Shown: piece by piece, positions 22,836 through 33,112 of the stretch
How the letters are laid out: each line of letters starts with the position of its first letter
How positions within the stretch are numbered: position 1 is the first letter of the stretch
Source of the DNA: Epiperipatus broadwayi
Taxonomy: Eukaryota; Onychophora; Udeonychophora; Euonychophora; Peripatidae
Direction of reading: 5' to 3'
DNA: 64,000 nucleotides
Assembly (NCBI GenBank): GCA_028023455.1
Contig: JAQFVV010000013.1
Coordinates: 5,398,001-5,462,000 of the forward strand
Translations under genes and position numbers: made by a program
Notes under the pieces: model-generated
The model's input: the letters and a program-made list of their open reading frames with translations, nothing else
What the model was told of the DNA's origin: nothing
Database searches by the model: none

Positions 22836-24530
22836 CACTACAGTACCAACAATTGTTTTTTTCTTTTGATGTTTTTTTTTGTTTTCTATTTAAGGTTTTC
22901 TTAATAATAGCTGATGGATATAAGAGTTTGTTCTATATAGATCTTTTCTTTTTCCAAATTGCTGGTTTCTGACCAAACTTCTTTTACTCAGTTCCATAGT
23001 GATAGTATAATTTTGTGTTTCTGGTGATTTGATGTATAGGCTAGGTGTTTTCCTTTATGTATAGGTTTTCAGTAAACTAGTTTTGATTTTGCCATGAGGA
23101 AGTCTTGACACAAGAACATCTAAGAATGCCAATTTTTGTTCTTGTTCTGATTCTATGATGAATTTAATTAAAGGGGATATATTGTTGATGTGTTACCAGA
23201 AAGTTTGTAGCAGTGCTTCATCATGTAGCCATACAACAAATGTATCATAATACATAGCAAAGCCAAACTTAGGTGGATATGAAGTAGTTTTTATGGCTAA
23301 GGTTTCAAGTTCTTTCATGTAAATATTGCTAATCAGGGGTGACAATGGTGAACCCATAGCCATTCCTTGATTTTATTGGAAAAATTCTATATTATATTGA
23401 AAGTAGGTTGGTTTGTAAACTATTATCACTATTTAATATTTTCTTTACAATAGATAATGCATCTTCACATGGCACATTCATGAATAAACTTTCTACATCA
23501 AAGTTTACCAGTAAGTCAGTTCTTTCAATTTCATGTTCTTGATAGTGTCTAGAATCCCTGACACAGGACTGGGTCTTGTATTCAAAAGACTTAGAGAAGA
23601 AATCTTTACAAATTTTGGCAAGGTAAATATCTAGCACTAACAATAGGTCTTAATGGAACCTAATCCTTATGAATTTTAGGTAGACCATAAAGATGAGGAA
23701 TTTTGCTGAAATATGATGTTATTTTACGTTTTTGAACCAACCCCGTCCCTTCCTCCTCACAAATTTTTAAACAATCAAACAAAAACCCCCTCGAGATTGG
23801 GTCCCCCCACTGGGGGGAGACGGAGAGGGGGAGGGAGGGGGGGGGGGGGGGGGGATTTTTCTGAATCAGTAAAGTATCTACAATGCTTTCTGAGTAATGT
23901 TTGTAACTTTGTTTCTATATTCGATATCAGATTTTTTGCCCTTTTCTATACTGGTCTGCTGTGAGGAGTTCTTGTATTTTGTTGTCATAATCAGTTGTAT
24001 CCATTACAACTCTTGCATTGCCTTTGTCAGCAGGGAGAATAATTATAGATTTATCTACTTTGTAAGATTTAATTGCTTTCCTTTCACCATAGGATATGTT
24101 TGACTTCAAATTTGTTGCTTGTCAACTGTTCTTTTTATTCTCCAGCATAGTTCTGCAGCTTCTTCTAAAGGCAATTTTTAGGTGACTTCCTCAGTGGCTG
24201 TCATTATATTTAATAAAGGCATATTACATGTTGTTATGGCAAACTTTAATCCTCTTTCAAGAACAGAAATTTCATTATCTATTAAATGTTTAGAATTGAG
24301 ATTTTTAAAAGATGAAGCTGGTACACTGCTTGGTACATTATGATTTTGGATATGCCCTTGTAGGTTTCTTCTTTTGACATTTTTTTTATTTTACCATGTA
24401 ATGTAAAATATAATTTTCTTACTGCTTGAGAAACTCTCATGAAGTCTTCATCAGTAAGTTTACTTTTTAAAAAACATTCTACATTATTAATGGAATGCAT
24501 TGTTTGATATTTAGAAAACATTTGAGCATT
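22690..24530 (-). pseudogene. Penelope-like reverse transcriptase, decayed
   Basis: Reading on the minus strand from high to low coordinates: a region with SQAVRKLYFTLHGKIKKMSK (24282-24521), IIILPADKGNARVVMDTTDYDNKIQELL (about 24065-23980), DLLVNFDVESLFMNVPCEDA (about 23530-23465), QGMAMGSPLSPLISNIYMKE (about 23375-23310) and a degraded Y-x-D-D-like box read as MYYDTFVVWL (about 23250). These are Penelope-clade RT motifs in the normal order. Stops and shifts separate them. The G-rich tract lies between the second and third blocks. Confidence 0.8.
23745..23863. other. G-rich, low-complexity tract, likely assembly artefact
   Basis: Inside 70% AT DNA, a stretch with CCCCTCGAG, two runs of six C or G around CCCACTGGGGGG, and a final near-unbroken run of about 20 G appears abruptly. 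It interrupts the Penelope RT between conserved blocks. Poly-G of this sort is a familiar artefact of two-colour sequencing or of low-quality consensus. A real G-rich insertion is possible but less likely. Confidence 0.55.
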
Positions 24531-24879
24531 TATTCTTTCTCTTAACAGAACATCAATTGCTCTCTAAGTAATTTTCTCAGCTCTCTGAAAGTGAATTGGA
24601 GGTTTTTGCCAACCTTTAAGAATTATCTCTTCAGATTTACATTTACATAAAAAGTTAAATGATTGTTTACTTTGGCCAGCTTTAGACATAATTTTTTATA
24701 ATGTCTAAAGTTTGATATAGTATCAGGTCCATACTGAATACTTAGTATTTTCCTGAAGGTTTGAGATGCTAATGTTTTAGTTGTATTTTTATATTGGGTT
24801 ATTCCCATCAATGTGAGTATTGAATGTCTTTAGAAAAATTTAACATTATTTAAATAGTCCAAATACATTTAACTGTTAC

Positions 24880-24960
24880 TAAGAGCACATCAAACAAGTT
24901 AGTATATGCACAATATTTTGAGAGGTATTGTTCTACCCTCTTCTTCAGGTGTTGCTGACC
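24880..24960 (-). ncRNA. Hammerhead-like core in Penelope pseudo-LTR (degenerate)
   Basis: Minus strand, about 24953-24908: CACCTGAAGA, then AGAGG...CCTCT (5-bp stem II with a loop of about 11 nt), then CAAAA where a hammerhead needs GAAA, then TATTGTGC. The matching site in the other pseudo-LTR keeps GAAAC but has lost stem II. Together they suggest an ancestral CTGAAGA-stem II-CGAAACATTGTGC motif. Penelope-like elements are known to carry hammerhead motifs in their pseudo-LTRs. Neither copy here looks cleavage-competent; the base expected at the cleavage site is G. Confidence 0.4.
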
Positions 24961-24974
24961 TGACCAGTGAAAGT

Positions 24975-25065
24975 ACTAGCATGGTATTCAAACCTAGACC
25001 TTAGATTCTTGAGTATTGAATTTTAAGGTAGCACTCTAACCAACTGATCTATCCTGACAAAGGTA
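24975..25065 (-). other. tRNA-like sequence within Penelope pseudo-LTR
   Basis: The minus strand gives GATAGATCAGTTGGTTAGAG (A-box-like D arm), a 40-nt middle and GGTCTAGGTTTGAATACC (B-box-like T arm). The same tract, more degraded, lies in the other pseudo-LTR (about 22330-22245). It could be an internal polymerase III type promoter or a SINE captured before the repeat was duplicated. There is no clean acceptor stem, so it is not a tRNA gene. Confidence 0.45.
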
Positions 25066-25584
25066 ACAGTTAGTAGAAATTTTATATACTTATCTATGAG
25101 GGTTTTCCTGATTTCTCCACTTTTTCTAAGAGCAAAGTTGTTTAATGGCTTTCTTACCTTATGTATAGTCACACTAGGTTGGCTTATAGGATTGTTTGAT
25201 ACTGTCATGAGAATGGTTTCTTTAAATTTTATTCTTTGTACCTTTTCTTTCTATCCAATATTTTTATATTTTCTCAATTGAACATATGTTCATTGGCATA
25301 TACATGTTCTGCTATCTTAGACACATCTATTTTCTCTCTTCTAATCATCAGTTTGTTCTTTCAAGCACTTTTCAATGGCACAACTGGTCTTACCAATATA
25401 TGTTTTTCCACATTCACATGGTATTTCATAGATACAGTTTTTTTTCTTTTCAGCATTTCAAGTTTAGGCTTTGTGGATATTAGAATTCCTCATAGTGTGG
25501 TATGGCTGTGGAAAGCTATTCTGAAGTTATACTGATTGCAGATTTCATTAATTTGTCTGCTATTTATGGAATGTAAAAATGCCA

Positions 25585-26637
25585 CCAATGAATATGAGTT
25601 GCCATTATATTTTGGATTTGTAGATTAGGAAAATGCATTTGATTTTATAAGCATTTCTTCAGTGATTAAAGCATTGGATCACCAAAGTATTGATCCAGAA
25701 TATTGTCTTATTCTGAAGAATATTTTAAAATGTAACAGCAATAATTAAATTACATATGAAAATGATTAACATTGAGAAGAATGTAAAACAGGATGAGTCC
25801 ATATCTCCAAAACTTTTTATAGCACTTTTGCAAAAAATATTTTATGGATTAAAATGGGAAGCTAAAAACAAAAACAAAAGTAAAATGAAAATTACTTAAG
25901 TTATCTAGATTTTGCAGGATGATGAAGTTGTTTTTGCAAATAATGCTTTAGAGCTTCAGGAAATATTGCAAGAATTATCAGATGAAAGTAAGAAAGTAAT
26001 GTTCAATGGATTTTTTCAAAAGAAGAAAATAAAGATTGATAATGATGAATTAGAAGTTAACAACTACAAATATCTTGGTCAAATTATTATTACAGATAGA
26101 AATATAATGGATGAAATTAATTATGGAATTAAACTTGTTTTGAATGCTTTGGGTAGAAATAATTTAATATTAAAAGGGAATATGCCTATGTGTTTGAAAA
26201 GGAAGGTTTTCAATAAATGTGTGTTACCAGTTATTACTTACAGATCCAAGACTTGGACATTTAATAGAAAAGCAATACAGAGACTTTAGACTACTCGCTG
26301 AAATATGAATATAAGAGATTAAAAATGAAATACATGGATGAGAGAAAAAACAGGTATTGCTAACATCATTGAAAGAATTAAGAGACTGAAGTGGAGTTGG
26401 ATTGAACATGTTGTTAGAAGAAATGATAATAGATGAACAATTGAAATCTTAAACTGGATTCCTAGAGATTGTAAACGACTTAGAAAGAGCTCATGTGTAA
26501 TATGGATGGATGAATTAAGGACATGGGCTGGGATGATGTGGAGTAGAAAGGCTAAAAATTTAAAAATATCGATTGAACTTGGAGAGACCTTTATCCTGTA
26601 ATGAATCTATAATGTTTAAAAAATGTTGATGATATTA
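25585..26637 (+). mobile_element. RTE-type LINE, 3' half (continuation after Penelope insertion)
   Basis: It resumes exactly where the first half stopped: NEYELPLYFGFVD, then [20 protein letters not shown], matching 3540-3640 in the intact RT. It runs through the catalytic region (LDFAG-DEVVFANNALELQE, 25905-25960), then GQIIITDRN and [18 protein letters not shown], to the 3' end near 26637. There is an internal deletion: ESKKVMFNGF lacks the [10 protein letters not shown] segment present at 3948-3978. The catalytic Asp pair is damaged (GAT GAT preceded by an in-frame change). Confidence 0.85.
25585..26637 (+). pseudogene. Reverse transcriptase pseudogene, second segment
   Basis: The longest open piece is 25912-26289 (125 codons), covering palm to thumb and ending IQRL-stop. 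Stops lie on both sides, and the C-terminal arginine-rich domain is only readable in fragments (for example DDEL, WMRE). It belongs with the segment at 20335-22005. Confidence 0.75.
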
Positions 26638-27508
26638 GCATTCATGTTATTTAATGGGTATTTCAGACTTATTTGGCTTCAATATATAATGCTGTACATT
26701 GACTAAAAATGTGTAATAATATGAATAAAGTTACACATGTGCGCATGTAAAACTAATCAATATAAAAACCATTAAAAGTCACCCTTGAAATAATTAAGAT
26801 GCATAATCAGTTAAGTTATACAAATACCAAAGTGGCTTGGATATGCTAATATGCATGGGAATAATAATGAAACTGCTTTATGCAAATTATATCTCAAAAC
26901 AAAACAGACTAACAAAAATGTCAGTGAACATTAACAAAATAGCCAGAGAACAGTTCAATGCCAAGGATAATGTGAGCAGTAAATTGCTTACAAAACCAGC
27001 AATCTATGAATGATGAAGAGATCATTATGGTGAAAAGTTAATGCAAAAGAGTTTACAGAGTAATGCCTTATTATAGTTCAATACTATAAAGAACTGTGCA
27101 CACATAAATAAGATTGATAAAATTTATGCAGGTCAACCAGCAAATCATAGTTGAAAGACTAACAAGATACTAATTCAGTATTATATATTTAGAATAATAA
27201 ACTATTGTTAAGTTAAATCTTTTTTGTGTACGAATTATTTCCAAAATATAATAAATGTAGTTGGATTAAAATAAATCAGGTCCCTATACACCTTATATAA
27301 CAAAGAAAAATTTGTATTGAGAGACCAAGAATTGGCAAGTCTACTACTGATGATGTTTAGAATGTTATTGGGTGATAATATAATATATTGTCTACTTATT
27401 TGATGGAACTATATTATATTTACTACTAAGAAAAAGAAAAACTAATCAATAAAAAACAAAATTTATGTATTTTTTTAAAAGTTTATTACTGCATGAGTAT
27501 ATTAAATA
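26638..27508. other. AT-rich sequence, nothing recognised
   Basis: No gene or known repeat family seen. Confidence 0.4.
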
Positions 27509-27758
27509 TACAATTTATCCAAACCACTTCAAACACTTTTTAGCAAAACTCTTTATTTGTACATATATACATACACCTACGTTTTGACTGTCCTGCAGTC
27601 TTTTTCAGAGCCAGTTCATTTTAATTATTTATTTTTAAAAATTAAAATGAACTGGCTCTGAAGAAGACTGCTGAACATTTGAAATGTAGGTGTATGTATA
27701 TATGTGCAAATAAAGAGTTTTGCTAAAAAGTGTTCAAAGTGGTTTGGGTAAATTGTAT
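27509..27758. repeat. Snapback repeat with near-perfect 119-bp arms
   Basis: Left arm 27509-27627 and right arm 27640-27758 are inverted copies with a 12-bp AT loop; both contain GAACTGGCTCTGAA and TAGGTGTATGTATATATGTG (or its complement). Each arm encodes a hammerhead-like segment: right arm (+) CTGAAGA-AGACTGCTGAACATTT-GAAATGTAGG, left arm (-) CTGAAAA-AGACTGCAGGACAGTC-AAAACGTAGG. The ancestral form would be CTGAWGA, stem II GACTG/CAGTC, GAAACGTA. Transcribed as one RNA it would form a long hairpin. Confidence 0.75.
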
Positions 27759-28177
27759 TTATAGGATATTATAGCATAATTGTTTTGGTAATATTTATAT
27801 TAAATATAATTAAGAAAATAATTTAATTTCCAATAAATAAATTATTTAACAAAAAAAAAAATACATTAATAGCAAATAAAATATAAGCAGAAATACAAAT
27901 TCATAAGAAATGGCAGCATTTAATTTATAATGTGTAATTTTTATTCTTGAACTTATGTGTAAATAAGGAAAGAAAATAATGTATTTTGCAATAGAAAAAT
28001 GTGTACTAAATTAAAAAAAGCAAAATGTAGTCCTTACACAAAATACGTATGAAATAAAAATAAGTAAAATTTAATATACATTTGTAGTTATAAATTCAAA
28101 TATAAATTGGACATCATAAATTCAGTAATCCTTTAGAAATATTCCAATAAATTTAAATTAGAATACTTATAAATCAT
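27759..28177. other. AT-rich dispersed repeat related to 18.8 kb
   Basis: It shares short blocks with 18690-18850 (AAATTATTTAACAAAA, CAAATTCATAAGAAATG, and ATTCTTGAACTTATG versus ATTCTTGAATTTATG), so it is probably a diverged copy of the same AT-rich repeat. Confidence 0.35.
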
Positions 28178-28425
28178 TTAAAATATTAACAGATATTGAA
28201 GATGGTTCAGATTTGAACAAAATATCAATAAGGAGATAACTGATACATAAAGATAGCCTGTATAAAAAAGTAGCAATTGATCAGTAAAATTTCTAGAATC
28301 AACACAATTTATGAAGAAAAAAAAAAGAATATGAACATATATAAAAATGAGTGCCATTATAAAGAATTGAATATATAGAATTTTGTAAAATTATATAAAA
28401 AAGAATTAATAATGATATAATGCAA
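28178..28425 (+). mobile_element. RTE-type LINE internal fragment
   Basis: It aligns with the endonuclease-RT linker at 21110-21350 (AACAGATATTGAAGATGG..., GCAATTGATCAGTAAAATTT, ACACAATTTATGAAGAAAA, GAATTGAATATATAGAATTT). It is non-coding and very decayed. Confidence 0.6.
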
Positions 28426-30860
28426 TTGTCAGGATGAGTTGATAACAGCATAAATTACCACTAGGGTGATTTAAACCACCACAACTCATTCCAACCTACA
28501 TACTGCTTCACTTTTTTTTTTTAGGCTCGGTGATCAGGGAGAGGTAGAGATTCTTAAAACTAGTTTATTAACTATATGACTTCTCTGTGGCAACCCAAGA
28601 CACCCAACGTAATGCATATAAACAATAGAAGCACTTTATTAGTATTAAAATTACAAACAAATAAACAAAAGAAATGATTACGCTTAATTTGGTTGCTAGA
28701 CATAAATAATATAGTGGAATTACATATTTCAAAGTTGCAATGTATAACAGATATAAAACTATCGATATAAATAAGGGACCTCGGATGAATACATTTGATC
28801 TTTGGGGCAGGTATCCCTCAATAAGGAAATAAAACACGATAAGTTTAATTAACTCTAAAAAATATGGTTAAATAGATAAATGCATAACTCTCGTGATCAT
28901 GACCAATAAATGTTGAAATATCAGGCTCTGATATATATATATATATAAGGGATAAGAAAGGCAGTACTGAGTTGGTAAAGTAATAAACAGTCCAACAAGA
29001 AGGCAATGACGGGAATACATTAGTTTTTGCGAAGTTAGATTCAAAATTTTATAGAATAAATGGGTCATAGAATGAAGGAATGAGCATCTTCATAAAACAC
29101 CAAATAACTCTCATTAACAGGCAGGAACAATCCACTGCACTGGAAATAAGACAAGACCCTAGACAACCCAGTAACGCTATATTTATATACAATAATAAAT
29201 ATTTGGACTTAACATTAAATCTATATAAAGAAACATAAATGGTCATGTCATAAGATTACAATATGTGAATATCGATTATATAGGCTTAATCAAGGCATAT
29301 GCAGTTATTATGTATAAAAAAAAAAATTATAAAGAAATTAAACCCTGTTTAATTAAACACCTGTCCCATAGGTTTTACAGATATAGTATAAGGAATTAAT
29401 GATACGATAGCCTACAATAATAATATATTAAACTGAATTATATTAAAGTTTTATAGAATTAAACTATCGTATCAGTCAGTATACATATATACTGTATTTA
29501 TCAAAAGTAAAGAAACGAAGTTTTTAACTTTCAACTTCGAACATAAAATTTTATTTAAAAAAAAACACAAACAAACAGCAGGTTGTTTCTAAATCACTTG
29601 TACGCACTACACATATATAATTGTCCATTCCTAAAACAAAAAAATAAAGTTTTCTTTTAATACTCGATCTTAATTTTAAAAAGTTATATATAAACCATTA
29701 TAATTGTGTTAAACAGACAAGTTTAAAATCGAAAATAATAATTAAAAAAAAAAAACAAATTAAAATCAGAGAGGATTTTAAATATCTTGCTTTTTCTTTA
29801 AATAATGTCAAATATTTTAATCACTGAAATATTTTACTAAATTTACCTCCGTTTGATTCTTGATTAGTCTAGCAAAATTTAAGAAAGATAGAGTATATAC
29901 ATTTCAATAGTTGATCTTCCTTACTAGGTACAATGAATGAAGCGTGCGTTATAATATAAGAAAACATTTTAATAACATAAGAATATTTTCTAGTACTAAA
30001 AACACATACACACACTTTAAATAACGATTAATAAATAAATTGTGGAAGCAAAGAAAGTATTTTCAACTACACTAGAGAGACTTTCATCAGTTACGGATAT
30101 TTTCAATGATCTGTGGCATCATATACTGGTGTTCCCTGTGATGGTGATGGCATAGTATGTAGCACTTTGGATGGTTAATTGTAGGCAAGGACTCGATCGG
30201 CCTATCATTCTATAAGACCAGGGAAACTCCATACTCAGCTTCTTGGCGATGGCCAGAGAAATTGCTGCGATCTACTCTCTCATAGCTTGATGTAATTTAA
30301 CAGCTTAAACATTACTATAATAAACTCTTCAAGAAGACCACAACAACTCTTCCAGAAGTTCAAAATAATAATAATCCTTTCTTCTTTTGCTCTCTCTCTA
30401 TATATATATCTAAAAAAAAAAAAAAAGCCATTGGCTGTTCTCCAAATTAATCAATTAATTTAAACTTAAAGAAAATTCTTTTCTTTATTATCTAAAAGAA
30501 TCTTACTGATTATAATCTTAATGCAATTTAATTTAAAATTTTACTAAATGCATTTTTAAATTTATCTGATTCTATATGTTTTGACACTTCCTCCTAAATA
30601 ATTATAAAATTAGAATTTAATTTGTACATTCTTTTGATATCAATTGGATTATTAATTAATCAATTTAGAAAGTTAAACTTTATTTGTTGATTTGAAACCC
30701 CATCTTTTTCTATACATACCATTTTAACAATAAAATTACATTTTTTATACATTACATTTTTTTAAAAAATGTCTTAATATTTCAATTTAATAGCAAAATA
30801 TATACATGAAGCGCATATATATATATATTATAACCTCAACTCTCATTAGATAAGACGGAG
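28426..30860. other. Probable LTR-element-derived sequence, unresolved
   Basis: No clear frame for gag or pol was found. It lies on the inner side of an LTR-end/primer-site signature at 30910-30935, so it may be the gutted interior of an old minus-strand LTR element. There is a 10-bp inverted pair GATACGATAG/CTATCGTATC at 29401-29410 and 29464-29473, and a less AT-rich patch at 30060-30300 (with TTTCATCAGTTACGG). Confidence 0.3.
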
Positions 30861-30865
30861 ACAGC

Positions 30866-30900
<35 letters not shown>

Positions 30901-30903
30901 TAA
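30866..30903. repeat. (TAA)n microsatellite
   Basis: About 12 uninterrupted TAA units. Confidence 0.95.
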
Positions 30904-30909
30904 TGTAGG

Positions 30910-30935
30910 TATTTTATCCGGGCGCCAAATTGTAA
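30910..30935 (-). other. LTR end plus tRNA primer-binding-site signature
   Basis: The minus strand reads ...TATAGTTACA (LTR end at 30931), ATT, then TGGCGCCCGGATAAAATA (30927-30910). TGGCGCC directly after an LTR ending in CA is the classic start of a primer-binding site (complement of a tRNA 3' CCA end). The rest does not match the common lysine primer sites, and a matching second LTR was not found. Confidence 0.45.
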
Positions 30936-31112
30936 CTATACGATCAAATATAATATCCACCCTAGATCACCATCGCTTAATAAATGGGAAGCCTGTGGAG
31001 GAAGCAAGTTATTAAAACTTTTCCAAAAAAAAAAATCTTAGTAATATTTTAAATTATAAATACTTAGCTTTGAATTCAGTAATTATTACACAAATAAATT
31101 CACTATAAACTA

Positions 31113-31220
31113 GTCAAGCATTGGTGGTCGAGAGGTCAGTGATGGCTGCTTTACAAGCAGTTGTCCCAGGTTAGTGGGTTCGCTTCTTGGCTGATGCTAT
31201 GACACATGAGAAAAAAAAAT
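31113..31220 (+). mobile_element. tRNA-derived SINE (family 1, valine-tRNA-like head)
   Basis: The GCATTGGTGGTCGAGAGGTC head, an anticodon arm GCTGC-TTTACAA-GCAGT (7-nt loop, anticodon TAC), a B-box-like GGGTTCGCTTC and the acceptor partner CTGATGC are visible. TATGACACATGAG and poly(A) follow. Flanks CACTATAAACTA (31101-31112) and CACGATAAACTA (31221-31232) form a 12-bp target duplication with one mismatch. The tail TATGACAC is shared with 8451-8548. Confidence 0.8.
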
Positions 31221-31232
31221 CACGATAAACTA

Positions 31233-32835
31233 TTAAGAAATATAAGCAACTTTCCTCCACAAACTCACATAGCTCTATGATCTCCAGTGGCAACTACAAT
31301 AATGTTATTCTTTATTTTTCATGTGTAACAAATGGAAATGGATCAGTAATCCATGCAGAGAACTCATAAAATTATACTAATAAAAAGTATTAATATCTTA
31401 TTACTTAACTAACACAAAGCAGTAATTTTTACTCTCCCCCTTCCTTACAAATAAATTAATTATCTCTTCACTCCCCGCATTGATCACCCTCCATAGTTAC
31501 AATTATTTTAATCTTAAATATTAGTGTTTATGTCCTCCATCCCATCTCCCAAATTATGACTTTTCCCCATGATATCACATACGCACACAGAAATGGAATG
31601 TACCATTTATTAACTCAACAATTCTGTATTCTCTAACACTCTAGTAATGATACTTTGTTCTTTAGAATTGAAGAACTATAAGTGCTCTTGTTCTCAGGGT
31701 CTTGACTTGTGAAGTGCAACAATCAATTACTTTTCAATTTATTGCCTACCTTTGGACACGATCCCAGCAAATACAAATTGAATAGACATATGCTTACTTA
31801 AAGCTAGTGTCTACTCTCACTAACACTAATAATAGGACTCATAATAATAAATATGATATATTAACTAATTAATTAAATAAAACAATTATTATAATAAATT
31901 TTGAATATAGTTTGATCAACTGGGAATGCATCCAAATATCAAGAGCAGAGAAGGATTTTATATCCACTTGTAATATTAGTCGAAATGCAACGAATTGAAC
32001 AACTGAATATTAATTTTATAATTAAACCATTCTCTTATCTGTTTACCAAGTGATTATTAAAATTCAACATATATGCCATTACTCATAATCTTCAGATCTT
32101 AACAAATAAAAAATGTATTACTTTACTTCAACAGTAAAAATTAAGGAAGATATTTCATGGCCAATCTGTACTAGAAATATGAGTTATTTCTATTAATGCT
32201 TTTATATTATATCTCGAGTATTAACGACTATAATAAATTTATGAATATTATAAATTTGTCAATATTGTGAAATTCTAATATTGTGACGTTCTGATACTGT
32301 GAGGCTCTAAACACCCAAAACATTAAGACACCAGACACAAGTTTAAATTTTAAAAACAACAAATATTTATTCAACAATTATATAAAAAGAAAAGACTACA
32401 ATCTAAGTGATCATTGTAGCGATCACAAATTAAGAAAAATATAAGATAACAATTATAATTATTCATAATAGGGATCTGCACTGGCTACAATTACAGACTC
32501 ATATAAAGCTTAGTGACATTAATACATAGCTTGTCCCAGTAATAACCTTTAATTTAATACAAGTATCTTTGGGACTAATCACTAATCTACATTTATAAAT
32601 GATTTATAATTCGTTTGACCCATAATACATCGTTTAACATTATTTCATTTTATCTGAAGTGGTGCTTCAGCAACATTAAATAAAATATAACTATTGCAAA
32701 CCGTGGTAATTAGTTTAAAGCCCATAAAAATTTTAATGTAATATTTACTTAACTTATGAAGACATTTATATTTTTAAGATACTAAAATCATGTTACTTAA
32801 GAAACTCATATCTTAAAGGTAATAAAAATTAATTT
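31233..32835. other. AT-rich sequence, no gene recognised
   Basis: A patch at about 32280-32400 (minus strand: AATAAATATTTGTTG, then ACTTGTGTCTGG, ending TTCACA) has the look of an LTR R-U5 end, but no partner was found. Confidence 0.35.
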
Positions 32836-33112
32836 CATCATCATCATCATCATCAACCATTATCAATTCATTGCAGGATGAAGGTCTCTCCAAGTTTAAT
32901 CCATCTTTTCCAATCTTTAGCTTCTCTTCTCCACATCACCCCTGCACACTTTCTTATTTCATCCATCCATCTCACATGTGGTCTCTTTCTGGGTCTTTTA
33001 CAATCTCTTGGAATCCAGTTTAAAATTTCAATTGTCCATCTATTATCATCTCTTCTAGCAATATGTCCAGCCCAACTCCACTTCAATCTTTTAATTTTTT
33101 CAATGAGGTCTA
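32836..33112 (-). mobile_element. RTE-type LINE 3' fragment, young
   Basis: This is a 5'-truncated minus-strand copy. It begins at GACCTCATTGAAAAAATTAA and has an intact C-terminal frame: [46 protein letters not shown] and KLGETFILQ (33086-32868). The 3' end is TGATAATGG followed by TTGATGATGATGATG. It shows the frame without the base loss seen at 4441. The trinucleotide tail confirms where this family ends. Confidence 0.85.

Larger units (their letters stand above)
22006..25584 (-). mobile_element. Penelope-like element with pseudo-LTRs, nested in the RTE copy
   Basis: Minus-strand frames show Penelope-type RT and a GIY-YIG endonuclease (details under the pseudogene entry). The element is bounded by two direct repeats of about 0.8 kb, a common Penelope arrangement (pseudo-LTRs). 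The host LINE reads ...GAAAGGACCAAT before it and CCAATGAATATGAG after it, so CCAAT (possibly ACCAAT) is the target duplication. The undivided LINE at 3530 has GGACAAATGAATATGAG. The element contains an aberrant G-rich tract at 23745-23863. Confidence 0.85.
24748..25584 (-). repeat. Penelope pseudo-LTR, copy 2, with GIY-YIG segment
   Basis: Minus-strand codons at about 25437-25342 spell NCIYEIPCECGKTYIGKTSC followed by AIEKCLKEQTDD and a stop. This is the GIY-YIG endonuclease N-terminal block with the cysteine pattern of Penelope elements. Further along is a tRNA-like tract: AGATCAGTTGGTTAGAGTGC as the A box, and GGTTTGAATACC as the B box. A CTGAAGA/AGAGG...CCTCT/CAAAA segment follows. It is more intact than copy 1. 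Confidence 0.75.

Noticed and set aside
23713-23964. Open frame encoding a Gly/Arg-rich peptide
   Set aside because: It exists only because of the poly-G tract, which is probably an artefact.
32836-32857. (ATC)n microsatellite as an independent repeat
   Set aside because: It is the 3' tail of the minus-strand RTE copy, matching the GAT-rich tails at 4629 and 19738.
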